Assembly (NCBI GenBank): GCA_946042285.1
Contig: CAMGDK010000028.1
Span: forward strand, 1-14,487
Length of the DNA stretch: 14,487 bases
Direction: 5' to 3'
Origin: an uncultured Clostridia bacterium
GTDB taxonomy: Bacteria > Bacillota > Clostridia > Oscillospirales > Acutalibacteraceae
Part shown: piece after piece, positions 1-8,735 of the stretch
Layout: every line of letters starts with the position of its first letter
Position numbering within the stretch: the stretch's first letter is position 1
Position numbers and translations under genes: made by a program
Notes under the pieces: generated by a model
Database searches by the model: none
What the model saw: the letters and a program-made list of their open reading frames with translations, nothing else
What the model was told of the DNA's origin: nothing

Positions 1-2
1 GA

Positions 3-2963
3 AGATGGAATGTTTGCGGTTCGTCTTACGAAAACGGCGATGTCAATATTCCTTCACCTGAGGCTCTTTTTAGAAACATTCTTATAGGTAACTCATATTT
101 TGATAAAACATTCTCAAAGCGCAGTGTTGATATATATTTACCGGATTGCTTCGGCTTTGGTTGGGCTCTTCCGAGTATAGCTCACCATGCAAATCTTATG
201 GGCTTTACTACTCAAAAGCTTGCATGGGGAAGCGCATACGGAATACCTTTTGACATCGGCAGATGGAAAGGTGTTGATGGTAATGAAATTTATGCATCAT
301 GCAATCCGCACGATTACTATTTCACCTTGAAGAAGCTTCGTGATTGGGAGTTTGTTCAAAATAAAATCAAGGATAACGAAAAATATAATCTTGATTGGAC
401 ATATATTTTCCACGGTATCGGTGACAGGGGCGGTGCTCCGGAGGAGGCTTCGGTAGCATTTGTTGAAAAAGAAATTAAAAAGAATGATTCAAGCGATGTT
501 AAGGTAATCGCAGCACCTGCTGATCAAATATTCAGGGATATTGACTCACAGTTTACCGATGAACAAAAAAGTAAGTTTCCTGTTTGGGATAATGAGCTGG
601 TAATGCAAAATCATGCCGTTGGAGGATACACATCAAGAGCAATAGGAAAGCGTTGGAACAGAAGATGCGAGGAGCTTGCGGATGTTGCTGAAAGAGGCTC
701 GGTTATGTCTTCTTACCTTGGCACCTATGATTATAATCAGGAAATTCTTACAAATTCATGGAAACGATTTATTGCACATCAATTTCACGACGATATGCCA
801 GGTACATCCTGCCAAAGAGTGTATAAGCGCTCGTGGAATGATTATGCAATGTCTATGAATCAGTTTACTAATGAGATAGATGCCGCTGTTTCCTCTGCTA
901 CACAGTTATTAAAGACTGACTTTTGCACAGGTATTCCTGTTGTTGTTTACAATCCAATCGAAGCGAAACGCACAGGTGCCGTAACAGTTAGACTCAAAAA
1001 TGTGCCTGCACCGTATATTCGCGTTTACGATGAGAAGGGCAAAGAGGTTAAAAGTCAAATTACAAAAAGCAATACCGACTATATGGAGATTGTTTTTGTT
1101 GCGAATGTTATGAGTCTCGGCATGAGAGTTTATGACTTTAGACCGAGTGATAAGCCTTGCTGTGTGAAAAGCGATATTTACATAAATTCTGATAATGTTA
1201 TGGAAAATCAGAAATATATTGTAACTATCAACAGAAAGGGTAACATTTCTTCTGTAATCGATAAAGAGCTTGACGATCAGGAGCTTCTTAAAGAACCGAT
1301 TTCACTCGGTTTATTCAAATACACCGGCTCTAAGGATTGGCCTGCTTGGGAAATGAATTATGATCAAGCAAATAAGGAAGCTGACAGAATACCTAATGTC
1401 GTTTCCGTAACCGTTCTTGAACAAGGTCCGGCAAGAGTAGCATTTAAGGTAGAGCAAAGCGACGGCAAAAGTACATTTAATAACATTATCGCTTTAACCG
1501 ACGGCTGTGACGTTGTTGAGGTATATTCGGAAATTGAATGGCGTTCGATGAGAACACTTGCTAAGAATAAGTTTTCGTTTACTGCTTCAAACGATAAAGC
1601 TGTTTTCGATCTTGGACTCGGTGCTATCGAAAGAGAAAATATGAATGAAAAGCTTTTTGAGGTGCCTGCTCAAAAATGGGTTGACCTTACTGACAAAAGC
1701 GGTGAATTCGGTATTTCTGTTATTAGTGAATGTAAATACGGTTGGGATAAGTTTAAGGATAACACATTGCGTATGACCGTGCTTCACACACCTAAAAAGA
1801 ATTATAGGATTGATTCAATGCAATCGTTTATGGATTTAGGACTTAACAGATATTCCTTTGCTTTATTCAGCCACAAGGGTAAGGTTGGTGCCGATACTCA
1901 GCTTGAAGCAAGAAAATTTATTACACCTATGGTGGCATTCGTAACTAATAAGCATCAGGGTGTGTTCAGATCAGAGTATTCGTTTGGTAATGTATCAACG
2001 AACGACGTTATTATTAGAGCAATAAAAAAGGCAGAAAACAGTAATGAAATTGTTGTTCGTCTTGGCGAAGGCACTAATAATAGCATAGAAAGATTTGAAT
2101 TAACGCTTGGCGAAGGAATTGAGTCTGCTCGTGAGATTTATGCAAGTGAAGAGCATATATGTGATGCTGTTGTTGAAGACGGTAAGCTTGTCGCAAGCTT
2201 TAATCCTTATGAAATAAAAAGCTTTGCACTTACCCTTAAGCCATCAAGTGTGGAGGGTGTTAAGTCAAAATCAACTCCTATAAAGTTAGATTATGACAAG
2301 TGTATTATTTCAAAGCAAGGCGAAAGGTCGGATTTTGAATTTTCTATCCCTTATGAAATTGTGCCTGAATCAGTAACTGTAAATTCGATACGGTTTATTA
2401 TTGATAAGAATTCAAGCAAAAACGCTCTTGTTTCGAACGGGCAAATTATCAAAGTCAGTGATGATTCAAACAAGCTTATGCTTCTTTGTGCTTCACTTAA
2501 CGGTGATAAAAATGCATCATTTAACGTCGGCAACAATGATGTCAATATAAAAGTAAATTCGTGCTTTGATCGCTTTGCAAGGTGGGATTTATATGATCTT
2601 GAGGAAACTGCTGCAATCAAGCAGGGTAAGATCGGATATATTGCTACACATTGTCACAAAGACGGTAAGGATGTTTTTGCTAAAGGAATGTATTTTTACA
2701 TCGTAGAAATTGATACAACTGCCGACAAGGAGGTTATGCTTCCTGTTGACAGTGATATTATCATATTGTCTGCAACAGAAATGAAAGCGTTTCCTTCACA
2801 TCTTGTTTCTCCGACCTACGATGAGGTTGACGACGAACGAACCTTTGACTTTAAATTAAATATGATTCAAAAGCTTCAGTATATCTATAACAAATGTGTA
2901 TGGCAGCTTAATGATAAGGATAATTTCATTAAGGATAACAACAGAGGAAAATATGATGACTGA
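3..2963 (+). CDS. GH38 alpha-mannosidase, 5'-partial
   Basis: Glycoside hydrolase family 38 protein expected to remove alpha-linked mannose by a retaining, metal-dependent mechanism. The reading frame is open from base 3, so the start lies outside the window; 986 residues are visible. The stretch LPDCFGFGWALP (about 138-173) matches the GH38 nucleophile region, with the presumed nucleophile Asp codon at 144-146. A second conserved block, GGYTSRAIGKRWNRRCEELA (from about 618), leads into the helical middle domain. QFHDDMPGTS (about 780-809) carries the family's conserved HD pair. The rest, to 2963, is the large beta-rich C-terminal region. An internal ATG at 198 is not the start, because it would remove the nucleophile. 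The gene overlaps the downstream fucosidase by 8 nt, so the two are probably translationally coupled. The residue at the usual acid/base position looks atypical (see findings). Family call is firm; exact linkage specificity is not known. Confidence 0.9.
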   Translation, partial: RWNVCGSSYENGDVNIPSPEALFRNILIGNSYFDKTFSKRSVDIYLPDCFGFGWALPSIAHHANLMGFTTQKLAWGSAYGIPFDIGRWKGVDGNEIYASCNPHDYYFTLKKLRDWEFVQNKIKDNEKYNLDWTYIFHGIGDRGGAPEEASVAFVEKEIKKNDSSDVKVIAAPADQIFRDIDSQFTDEQKSKFPVWDNELVMQNHAVGGYTSRAIGKRWNRRCEELADVAERGSVMSSYLGTYDYNQEILTNSWKRFIAHQFHDDMPGTSCQRVYKRSWNDYAMSMNQFTNEIDAAVSSATQLLKTDFCTGIPVVVYNPIEAKRTGAVTVRLKNVPAPYIRVYDEKGKEVKSQITKSNTDYMEIVFVANVMSLGMRVYDFRPSDKPCCVKSDIYINSDNVMENQKYIVTINRKGNISSVIDKELDDQELLKEPISLGLFKYTGSKDWPAWEMNYDQANKEADRIPNVVSVTVLEQGPARVAFKVEQSDGKSTFNNIIALTDGCDVVEVYSEIEWRSMRTLAKNKFSFTASNDKAVFDLGLGAIERENMNEKLFEVPAQKWVDLTDKSGEFGISVISECKYGWDKFKDNTLRMTVLHTPKKNYRIDSMQSFMDLGLNRYSFALFSHKGKVGADTQLEARKFITPMVAFVTNKHQGVFRSEYSFGNVSTNDVIIRAIKKAENSNEIVVRLGEGTNNSIERFELTLGEGIESAREIYASEEHICDAVVEDGKLVASFNPYEIKSFALTLKPSSVEGVKSKSTPIKLDYDKCIISKQGERSDFEFSIPYEIVPESVTVNSIRFIIDKNSSKNALVSNGQIIKVSDDSNKLMLLCASLNGDKNASFNVGNNDVNIKVNSCFDRFARWDLYDLEETAAIKQGKIGYIATHCHKDGKDVFAKGMYFYIVEIDTTADKEVMLPVDSDIIILSATEMKAFPSHLVSPTYDEVDDERTFDFKLNMIQKLQYIYNKCVWQLNDKDNFIKDNNRGKYDD

Positions 2964-4341
2964 CAAATACTTTCAAAAGAATTGGACGACAAACAATAAC
3001 GGATTCGAATTAAATGACAGTGAGGTAGAAAGATACATCTCTGTTGTTCCGAGCAGTAATCAGCTTCGTCTTGCAGGTAAGCCGTTTTATTGCTTTGTTC
3101 ATTTTGGTATGAATACTGCTACCGGCAGAGAATGGGGAGCAGGCATTGAAACGGTAAATGATTTTACCATAAAGTCGATAAACGCTTCACAATGGGTTAA
3201 CGTTATTAAATCAAGCGGTGCAACCGGTATTATTCTTACATGTAAGCATCATGACGGATTTTGCTTATGGAATACTGATTTTACCGATTTTTCTGTTAAA
3301 AACACATCCTTTAACGGTGATATAGTTAAAATGGTGTCAACCGAATGCAAAAAGCAGGGCATGGATTTCGGCGTATATTTATCTCCGTGGGATATGCATG
3401 ATACCCGTTACGGAACAGATGAATACAACGACTATTTTTGCAATCAGCTAACTGAACTTTTGACTAATTACGGATCTATTAACGAGGTTTGGTTTGATGG
3501 TGCCAAGGGCTCAAATGCAGTAGATTTTGAATACGATTGGCAAAGATATTATGATCTTATTCATATTCTTCAACCCGATGCAAATATTGCTATTTGCGGT
3601 CCTGACATAAGATGGGTTGGTAATGAAGGAGGAAGGACAAGAAAATCTGAGTTTTCGGTTGTGCCTCAATCATTGACTGATGTTGAAAAGACAATTAAAA
3701 ACAGTCAACATGATGAGTCAAAGGCATCTTCATTACAAAAATATACATCAAAGGACGAGGACCTTGGCTCAAGGAAAATACTATCTAAAAATGCAAATCT
3801 TTGCTGGTATCCTGCCGAGGTTGATGTTTCAATAAGAAAAGGATGGTTTTATTCAAAGAAAGGTAATAAAACCGTAAAATCGGCTAAAAAACTGTTCAAT
3901 ATTTATCTTTCATCTGTCGGAAATAACTGTACATTACTGCTTAATGTTCCGCCGACAAATAAGGGCGTTATTCACAGAAAGGATGCAAAACAATTAAAAA
4001 AGCTCGGTAATATGATTTGTTCAATCACCGAAAAGCCTGTACTCGTTCAAAATCTCGGTACGCTTAATGAAAATAACGGCTATATAGATTTTGATTTTGA
4101 CAGTACAAAGTCATTAAGATTTATTGTTATCGAAGAGGATATTGCGTTTAGTCAACGCGTTGAAGTTTTTGAGCTTTTTGTTAAAAAACAAAACGGCAGG
4201 TTTAAAAAGGTATATTCCGGAACGGTTATCGGCTCTAAAAAAATTATAAGTCTTAAAGGTGTAAAGGCAAACGGCGTAAGATTTATTATAAAGCAAAGTC
4301 GTTCAAATCCGATTATTAAATCGATTGGCTTTTATGAATAA
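2956..4341 (+). CDS. GH29 alpha-L-fucosidase
   Basis: Hydrolyses terminal alpha-L-fucose from glycans; 461 residues, usual for the family. The (beta/alpha)8 domain covers roughly residues 25-340, with CFVHFGMNT, CKHHDGFCLW and EVWFDGAKG. Asp181 of WFDG (codon 3496-3498) is the expected nucleophile. Glu224 in RWVGNEGG, 43 residues later, fits the acid/base of the GH29-B (alpha-1,3/1,4-type) subfamily, as does WYPAEVDVSIRKGWFY. A C-terminal beta-sandwich follows (about 365-461). There is no signal peptide, so it probably acts in the cytoplasm on imported oligosaccharides. The start was chosen because AGAGGA (2943-2948) lies 7 nt before ATG 2956. The adjacent ATG 2953 is possible with 4 nt spacing; an upstream in-frame ATG at 2896 lies deep in the mannosidase gene without a ribosome site. 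The subfamily assignment is inference from motifs. Confidence 0.92.
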   Translation: MTDKYFQKNWTTNNNGFELNDSEVERYISVVPSSNQLRLAGKPFYCFVHFGMNTATGREWGAGIETVNDFTIKSINASQWVNVIKSSGATGIILTCKHHDGFCLWNTDFTDFSVKNTSFNGDIVKMVSTECKKQGMDFGVYLSPWDMHDTRYGTDEYNDYFCNQLTELLTNYGSINEVWFDGAKGSNAVDFEYDWQRYYDLIHILQPDANIAICGPDIRWVGNEGGRTRKSEFSVVPQSLTDVEKTIKNSQHDESKASSLQKYTSKDEDLGSRKILSKNANLCWYPAEVDVSIRKGWFYSKKGNKTVKSAKKLFNIYLSSVGNNCTLLLNVPPTNKGVIHRKDAKQLKKLGNMICSITEKPVLVQNLGTLNENNGYIDFDFDSTKSLRFIVIEEDIAFSQRVEVFELFVKKQNGRFKKVYSGTVIGSKKIISLKGVKANGVRFIIKQSRSNPIIKSIGFYE

Positions 4342-4356
4342 TCATGAGGTAATATT

Positions 4357-7089
4357 ATGAAAAAAGTATTATGCTTTGTGTTTACATTCGTTACGATACT
4401 GACATCTGTTTTTTGCGTTCCGATTGCAAACGCTTCGGATTTAACACCTGTTCTGAATTACTCGTTTGAAGGAAGCGAGGACGCACCGAAATTATTTGGA
4501 AACGCTGCTATTATATATGACGAAACAAGAAAGAGTAATGTGCTTTCATTAGACGGTACTGAGGGAACCTATGCTTCTCTTGAAAACGGATTTTTGGACG
4601 GCAGAGACAATATGACAATATCCATGGATGTTGTTTCCTATCTCAACGACGGTAATTTCTTTACCTTTGCTTACGGCAAGGATGAAACAATGTATAACTT
4701 TTTAAGAGTAAGAGGTACTGTTGTTCGAGATGCTGTCACCATTGATGGATACACAAACGAAAAGGAAGTATATCGCGATTTTACACAGCCTAATGCTTGG
4801 CATAACATTACCCTTGTAGTTAACGGAACATTACTTACCATGTATGTTGACGGTGAGGTTACTGCAGAAGTACAGAGCAATGATACAGGAATAAAAACAT
4901 CTGACTTCGGCAGCGATATTGTTGCATATTTTGGTAAATCATTTTTTGAAGATGATTTGTACTTCAAGGGAGCCTTTGATAACTTTAAGGTTTACGACAA
5001 AGCGCTTACACCGCAAGAGGTAGTCGAAAGTATAGCTGACAGTTTATTTATCGCAAACTATGTAACAATCGGTACTCTTAATTCCGATGCAGGTATCTCA
5101 TTACCGTGGGAATATAAGCTTGACGGTACTGATGATCATACAGCTGTTACATCAACAATCAATCGTGTTAACGGTGAAATAAATTCTTATATAAGAAAAG
5201 GTACAAATCTTTCAAGCGTTCCTGTAAGGTTTAACTCTGCAATTATTGATGATTGTGTAATTACTGTTGACGGAGCATTATTCAACAACGGTGATTGTCT
5301 CGACCTTAATTTTGACAGAAGCGTAAAGCTTACATACAAGGATAGGGAAGAGAGTTATATAATTAAGGTTCCTGTGTTTGCATATAATCCTGTATTACCG
5401 GGTCAGTATGCAGACCCGGACATTGATTATTTTGACGGAAAATATTGGATTTTCCCGACTACCGACGGTAAATATTGGTGGACGGCTGATGTTTTTCACG
5501 CTTTTTCTTCAACCGATTTAGTCAATTGGACAGACGAAGGAGTTATTCTTGACACCAATAGTGAGTCAAAGCCATCAATAAATGACAAAGGAATTGAAAT
5601 AGGTGTTTCACCTTGGTCAACAGGTGGCAGTGCTTGGGCTCCTACTATCGAAGCAAAAAACGGAAAGTACTATTTGTACTATGTAGCATGTATTAGAGAT
5701 GATCTTCTTGATACATACGGCGTAAAGTATAATGAAACTAACTGGTGGAACAGAGCAATAGGCGTTGCTGTTGCAGACAGTCCGGTTGGTCCTTATGTTC
5801 CTGCCGATGTACCTGTTGCATATCCAAAGCTTTACAGCAGCTTAATTAAGGATTATTCAGGAGAACAGATTGATCCCGCTATTTTCACTGATGATGACGG
5901 TAGCTCATATTTACTCACCGGCGGAAGCTGTGTAGCGTTTATGGTAAAGCTTAATGATGATATGACTACTGTTGATAATTCAACTGTCAGAAGAGTTGAC
6001 GGCATGGAGGATTTTCTTGAATCATTCTATATATTCAAGAGAAACGGATTATATCATTTCACTTGGTCGTGTTATGGAACTAACGGCGAGGATTATACCG
6101 TAAAATATGCAACTGCATATAGTCTTGACGGCAACCTTTCCAAAGCTTCTGTTTTGTTGACAAAGGATATTAAAAACGATTTACTTTGCACGGCTCATCA
6201 GTCCTTTATTTACAGAAAAGATATTGATGAATGCTTAATCGCATATCACAGATTCTTTACTCCGCTTTATAATTATCCTACCGGATTAGGATTTCACAGA
6301 GAAACCTGTATTGAAAGAGTATATTTCAATACAAACGGTACAATGAAGCCGATTAAGCCTACAATGTACGGTGCCGGAAGGGTTGATGCCACTGAATATA
6401 ATGTAATTCTTGAAAATGATTCGTATGCATATACAGGTCAGGCAATTGAGCCTGTTGTCAGAGTTACTGATAAAAGCGGTAACACTATCAGCAGTAAGTG
6501 TTACACGGTAAGCTATTCTTCAAATACAAATGCAGGTAACGGTGCTGTTAAGGTTACTTTTAAAAATAATCTTGTAGGTGAGATTACTAAGTATTTCTCT
6601 ATTGTTAAGCAAGATAATAATGAAGCACAAACACCTTCCGTTACAGTAACGACAAAATCATCAAATGAAACGGTACCTACTACTGTTACCGCAACATCTT
6701 TTACCGATATTTCCAATGTGACTAACGGCAATCAAACTACTAACTTGGCTAATGAGAGCAGCTCTACTGCTAAGGCATCTGCTTCTAAGCCTAAAAAAGC
6801 ATCTATTAAAAAGCTGATTAAGGGTAAGAAGCAAATCAAAGTAACATGGAAAAAGATAAATGGTGTATCAGGCTACCAAATCCAATGCTCTACCGATAAA
6901 AAATTCAAGAAAAAAACTATTACTAAAACTGTTAAAGTTAACAAAAAAACAAGTTTAATTATTAAAAAGCTAAAATCAGGTAAAAAGTATTATGTTAGAA
7001 TAAGAGCATATAAAAAGTACAAGGTTAACGGTAAAACTAAAAGTATATACGGCTCTTGGTCATCGGTAAAGACAGTGAAAACAAAATAA
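4357..7089 (+). CDS. secreted LamG / GH43 / Ig-like / FN3 glycosidase
   Basis: Secreted 910-residue glycosidase, probably an arabinofuranosidase or xylosidase. A signal peptide (MKK plus hydrophobic core, cut near ANA-SD after residue 26) is followed by a concanavalin-like LamG domain (about 29-224) and an Ig-like domain (about 264-341). The GH43 five-bladed propeller (about 342-665) shows ADPDI (general base Asp353), AWAPTIEAKNGKYYLYY, IDPAIFTDDDG (Asp506, modulator) and LESFYIFKRNG (Glu555, general acid). His614 in TAHQSF fits the GH43 metal-site His. Then come an Ig-like module (about 680-750), a Ser/Thr/Asn-rich linker (752-812) and a very basic FN3 domain (813-910, about one residue in three Lys). 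The extra domains suggest glycan or cell-wall binding; no sortase motif or anchor helix is seen. GAGGT (4346-4350) lies 6 nt before ATG. It is 15 nt after the fucosidase, so in the same operon. Substrate specificity cannot be read from the sequence. Confidence 0.88.
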   Translation: MKKVLCFVFTFVTILTSVFCVPIANASDLTPVLNYSFEGSEDAPKLFGNAAIIYDETRKSNVLSLDGTEGTYASLENGFLDGRDNMTISMDVVSYLNDGNFFTFAYGKDETMYNFLRVRGTVVRDAVTIDGYTNEKEVYRDFTQPNAWHNITLVVNGTLLTMYVDGEVTAEVQSNDTGIKTSDFGSDIVAYFGKSFFEDDLYFKGAFDNFKVYDKALTPQEVVESIADSLFIANYVTIGTLNSDAGISLPWEYKLDGTDDHTAVTSTINRVNGEINSYIRKGTNLSSVPVRFNSAIIDDCVITVDGALFNNGDCLDLNFDRSVKLTYKDREESYIIKVPVFAYNPVLPGQYADPDIDYFDGKYWIFPTTDGKYWWTADVFHAFSSTDLVNWTDEGVILDTNSESKPSINDKGIEIGVSPWSTGGSAWAPTIEAKNGKYYLYYVACIRDDLLDTYGVKYNETNWWNRAIGVAVADSPVGPYVPADVPVAYPKLYSSLIKDYSGEQIDPAIFTDDDGSSYLLTGGSCVAFMVKLNDDMTTVDNSTVRRVDGMEDFLESFYIFKRNGLYHFTWSCYGTNGEDYTVKYATAYSLDGNLSKASVLLTKDIKNDLLCTAHQSFIYRKDIDECLIAYHRFFTPLYNYPTGLGFHRETCIERVYFNTNGTMKPIKPTMYGAGRVDATEYNVILENDSYAYTGQAIEPVVRVTDKSGNTISSKCYTVSYSSNTNAGNGAVKVTFKNNLVGEITKYFSIVKQDNNEAQTPSVTVTTKSSNETVPTTVTATSFTDISNVTNGNQTTNLANESSSTAKASASKPKKASIKKLIKGKKQIKVTWKKINGVSGYQIQCSTDKKFKKKTITKTVKVNKKTSLIIKKLKSGKKYYVRIRAYKKYKVNGKTKSIYGSWSSVKTVKTK

Positions 7090-7130
7090 AAGAACACGGT
7101 AATATGAATTTCATATTACCGTGTTCTTTT
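7088..7130. terminator. bidirectional intrinsic terminator
   Basis: A 20-bp perfect stem (7088-7107 pairing with 7111-7130) with a 3-nt loop lies between convergent genes. The + side runs into TTTTTATCT and the - side into TTTATTTTG, so it can end both the GH38-GH29-GH43 operon and the symporter transcript. It overlaps the last two bases of the GH43 stop codon. Confidence 0.92.
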
Positions 7131-7142
7131 TATCTAATATTG

Positions 7143-8669
7143 TTATTTAATGCTTTTTACAGCTTCAAATTCATCAATTACTTCCTTTGAAGGTGACGGA
7201 GTAACGAGTGAAACAACAACATTTACTACAAGAGCGATTATGAAAGCAGGGAGCAGCTCATAAACATTAAGAACATCTGCGAGACCTGCAATTACATATT
7301 TCCAAACAAATACCATTACACCGCCTGTAATCATACCTGCGATAGCACCGTATTTGTTTGATCTTTTCCAAAACAGAGCAAGTATCATTACAGGACCAAA
7401 CGCTGCACCGAATCCTGCCCATGCGAATGAAACAATTCCAAATACCGATGAGTTTGAATCCCATGCAATTATAACACCGATAACTGCTATGCCGATAAGA
7501 ACAACTCTTGCAACAACCATTTTTACTGTGTCGGTTAATTTAAGCTTGAACAATCCACCGAGAATGTTTTCGCTTGCAGATGAAGAAGCGGCAAGGAGCT
7601 GACTGTCAGATGTTGACATTGTGCAAGCAAGAATACCTGCAAGAATTATACCGGCAATCAATGCAAATCCAGGTCCATTTGAAGCAAGAAGATTTGATAT
7701 AGCAATAATAATTGTCTCTGAATCCTCTAACGGAAGCAAAGCATTATTCTTAACCATTCCAAGACCAACAATACCGATGAGCACTGCTATTGACATTGAA
7801 ATTACAACCCATACAGATGCAATTCTACGCGATATTTTAACCTTATTTGGATTTTCAATTGCCATAAATCTAAGAAGAATATGAGGCATACCGAAATAGC
7901 CGAGTCCCCAAGCAAGAGTTGAAACAATCTTAATAGGACCGTAAGCACTGCTTAAATTTGTTGCAGGATCAAAAGTGCTTGTAACACTTAAATAGCCCGG
8001 TAGGCTGCGAGCGTTATCCATAACAGCATCTAATCCGCCGGCTTGTGATACACCGAAGATTAAAACAAATATTAAAGCCAATGTCATTACTATTGATTGA
8101 ATGAGATCTGTCATTGATGCAGCATTGAAACCGCCGAGAGATGTGTAGCCAACAATGATTATTGCTGAAACCACCATAGCAACATGATAGTCAATGCCGA
8201 AAAGTGTACCGAACAGCTTGCCGCAAGCAGAAAATCCCGAAGCAGTGTATGGTACAAAGAAAATGATAATTACAAGTGCGGCAATAGCCATTAAGATCTT
8301 GTTTTTCTCTTTATATCTGTTTGAAAAAAAGTCCGGAATTGTAATAGCAGAGCAGTGTGCTGAGTAATTTCTCAGTCTTTTTGCAACTATTAACCAGTTG
8401 AGGTATGTACCGACTGCAAGACCTACAATTGTCCAGCCGACATCGGCAACACCGGTTAGATAAGCAAGTCCGGGCAATCCCATGAGTAAATAGCTTGACA
8501 TGTCCGATGCTTCGGCACTCATTGCCGTTACGACCGGACCGAGAGATCTGCCACCGAGATAGAAATCACCTACATTGTTAGTTCGCTTTGAGTAAATTGC
8601 GCCTATAATAACCATCATTGCAAGATAGGCAACAATTACTACCATTATACAAATTTGAGCAGTAGTCAT
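7143..8669 (-). CDS. putP: PutP-type sodium/proline symporter (SSS family)
   Basis: Sodium-coupled solute importer of the inner membrane, 508 residues and almost wholly hydrophobic, as expected for about 13 helices. It follows E. coli PutP closely: LGGRSLGP, SAEASDMS, LLMGLPG, LNWLIVAKRLR, ITIPDFFSNRY, WGLGYFGMPHILLRFMA, ACTMSTSDSQLL and FAWAGFGAAFGPV. Asp56 and Ser58 match the PutP sodium residues Asp55 and Ser57. Tyr60 stands where E. coli has Trp59, so a substrate other than proline is possible. AAGGAGG (8677-8683) lies 7 nt before the ATG, and a promoter sits at 8704-8732. It is 66 nt downstream of the GH51 gene on the same strand, so read-through is also possible. Family call firm; substrate proline is the default by similarity. 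Confidence 0.88.
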   Translation of the reverse strand: MTTAQICIMVVIVAYLAMMVIIGAIYSKRTNNVGDFYLGGRSLGPVVTAMSAEASDMSSYLLMGLPGLAYLTGVADVGWTIVGLAVGTYLNWLIVAKRLRNYSAHCSAITIPDFFSNRYKEKNKILMAIAALVIIIFFVPYTASGFSACGKLFGTLFGIDYHVAMVVSAIIIVGYTSLGGFNAASMTDLIQSIVMTLALIFVLIFGVSQAGGLDAVMDNARSLPGYLSVTSTFDPATNLSSAYGPIKIVSTLAWGLGYFGMPHILLRFMAIENPNKVKISRRIASVWVVISMSIAVLIGIVGLGMVKNNALLPLEDSETIIIAISNLLASNGPGFALIAGIILAGILACTMSTSDSQLLAASSSASENILGGLFKLKLTDTVKMVVARVVLIGIAVIGVIIAWDSNSSVFGIVSFAWAGFGAAFGPVMILALFWKRSNKYGAIAGMITGGVMVFVWKYVIAGLADVLNVYELLPAFIIALVVNVVVSLVTPSPSKEVIDEFEAVKSIK

Positions 8670-8703
8670 AGAGTATCCTCCTTAAAACAAATAATACTTC
8701 CAC

Positions 8704-8732
8704 ATTTTAACATATTAAAGCGTTAATGTAAA
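8704..8732 (-). promoter_or_regulatory. sigma-A promoter of the symporter gene
   Basis: Read on the - strand: TTTACA (8727-8732), 17 bp spacer, TAAAAT (8704-8709), with TG one base before the -10 (extended -10). Transcription would start near 8697 and give a leader of about 28 nt containing AAGGAGG. The -35 begins 3 nt past the GH51 stop codon. Confidence 0.7.
8714..8727. promoter_or_regulatory. possible cre/LacI-type operator
   Basis: ATTAAAGCGTTAAT has perfect 5-bp arms (ATTAA/TTAAT) around a centre containing CG, as in operators of CcpA and other LacI-family regulators. It lies almost wholly inside the -35/-10 spacer of the symporter promoter, a place where a bound protein would block RNA polymerase. 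It matches the cre consensus only partly, so this is a weak call. Confidence 0.3.
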
Positions 8733-8735
8733 GAG

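Noticed and set aside
1587..2620. - strand ORFs inside the GH38 gene (1587-1787, 2351-2620)
   Set aside because: Shadows of a continuous conserved coding frame; their products resemble nothing known to me.
2896..2955. Longer fucosidase start at ATG 2896
   Set aside because: It lies inside the GH38 coding region without a ribosome site; a good site precedes ATG 2956.
198..2963. GH38 gene starting at the internal ATG 198
   Set aside because: The frame is open to the left edge and upstream codons encode the GH38 nucleophile motif LPDCFGFG.
7354..7884. Two + strand ORFs (7354-7602 and 7621-7884) opposite the symporter
   Set aside because: They are antisense to a well-supported membrane protein, have no ribosome sites and no recognisable family.
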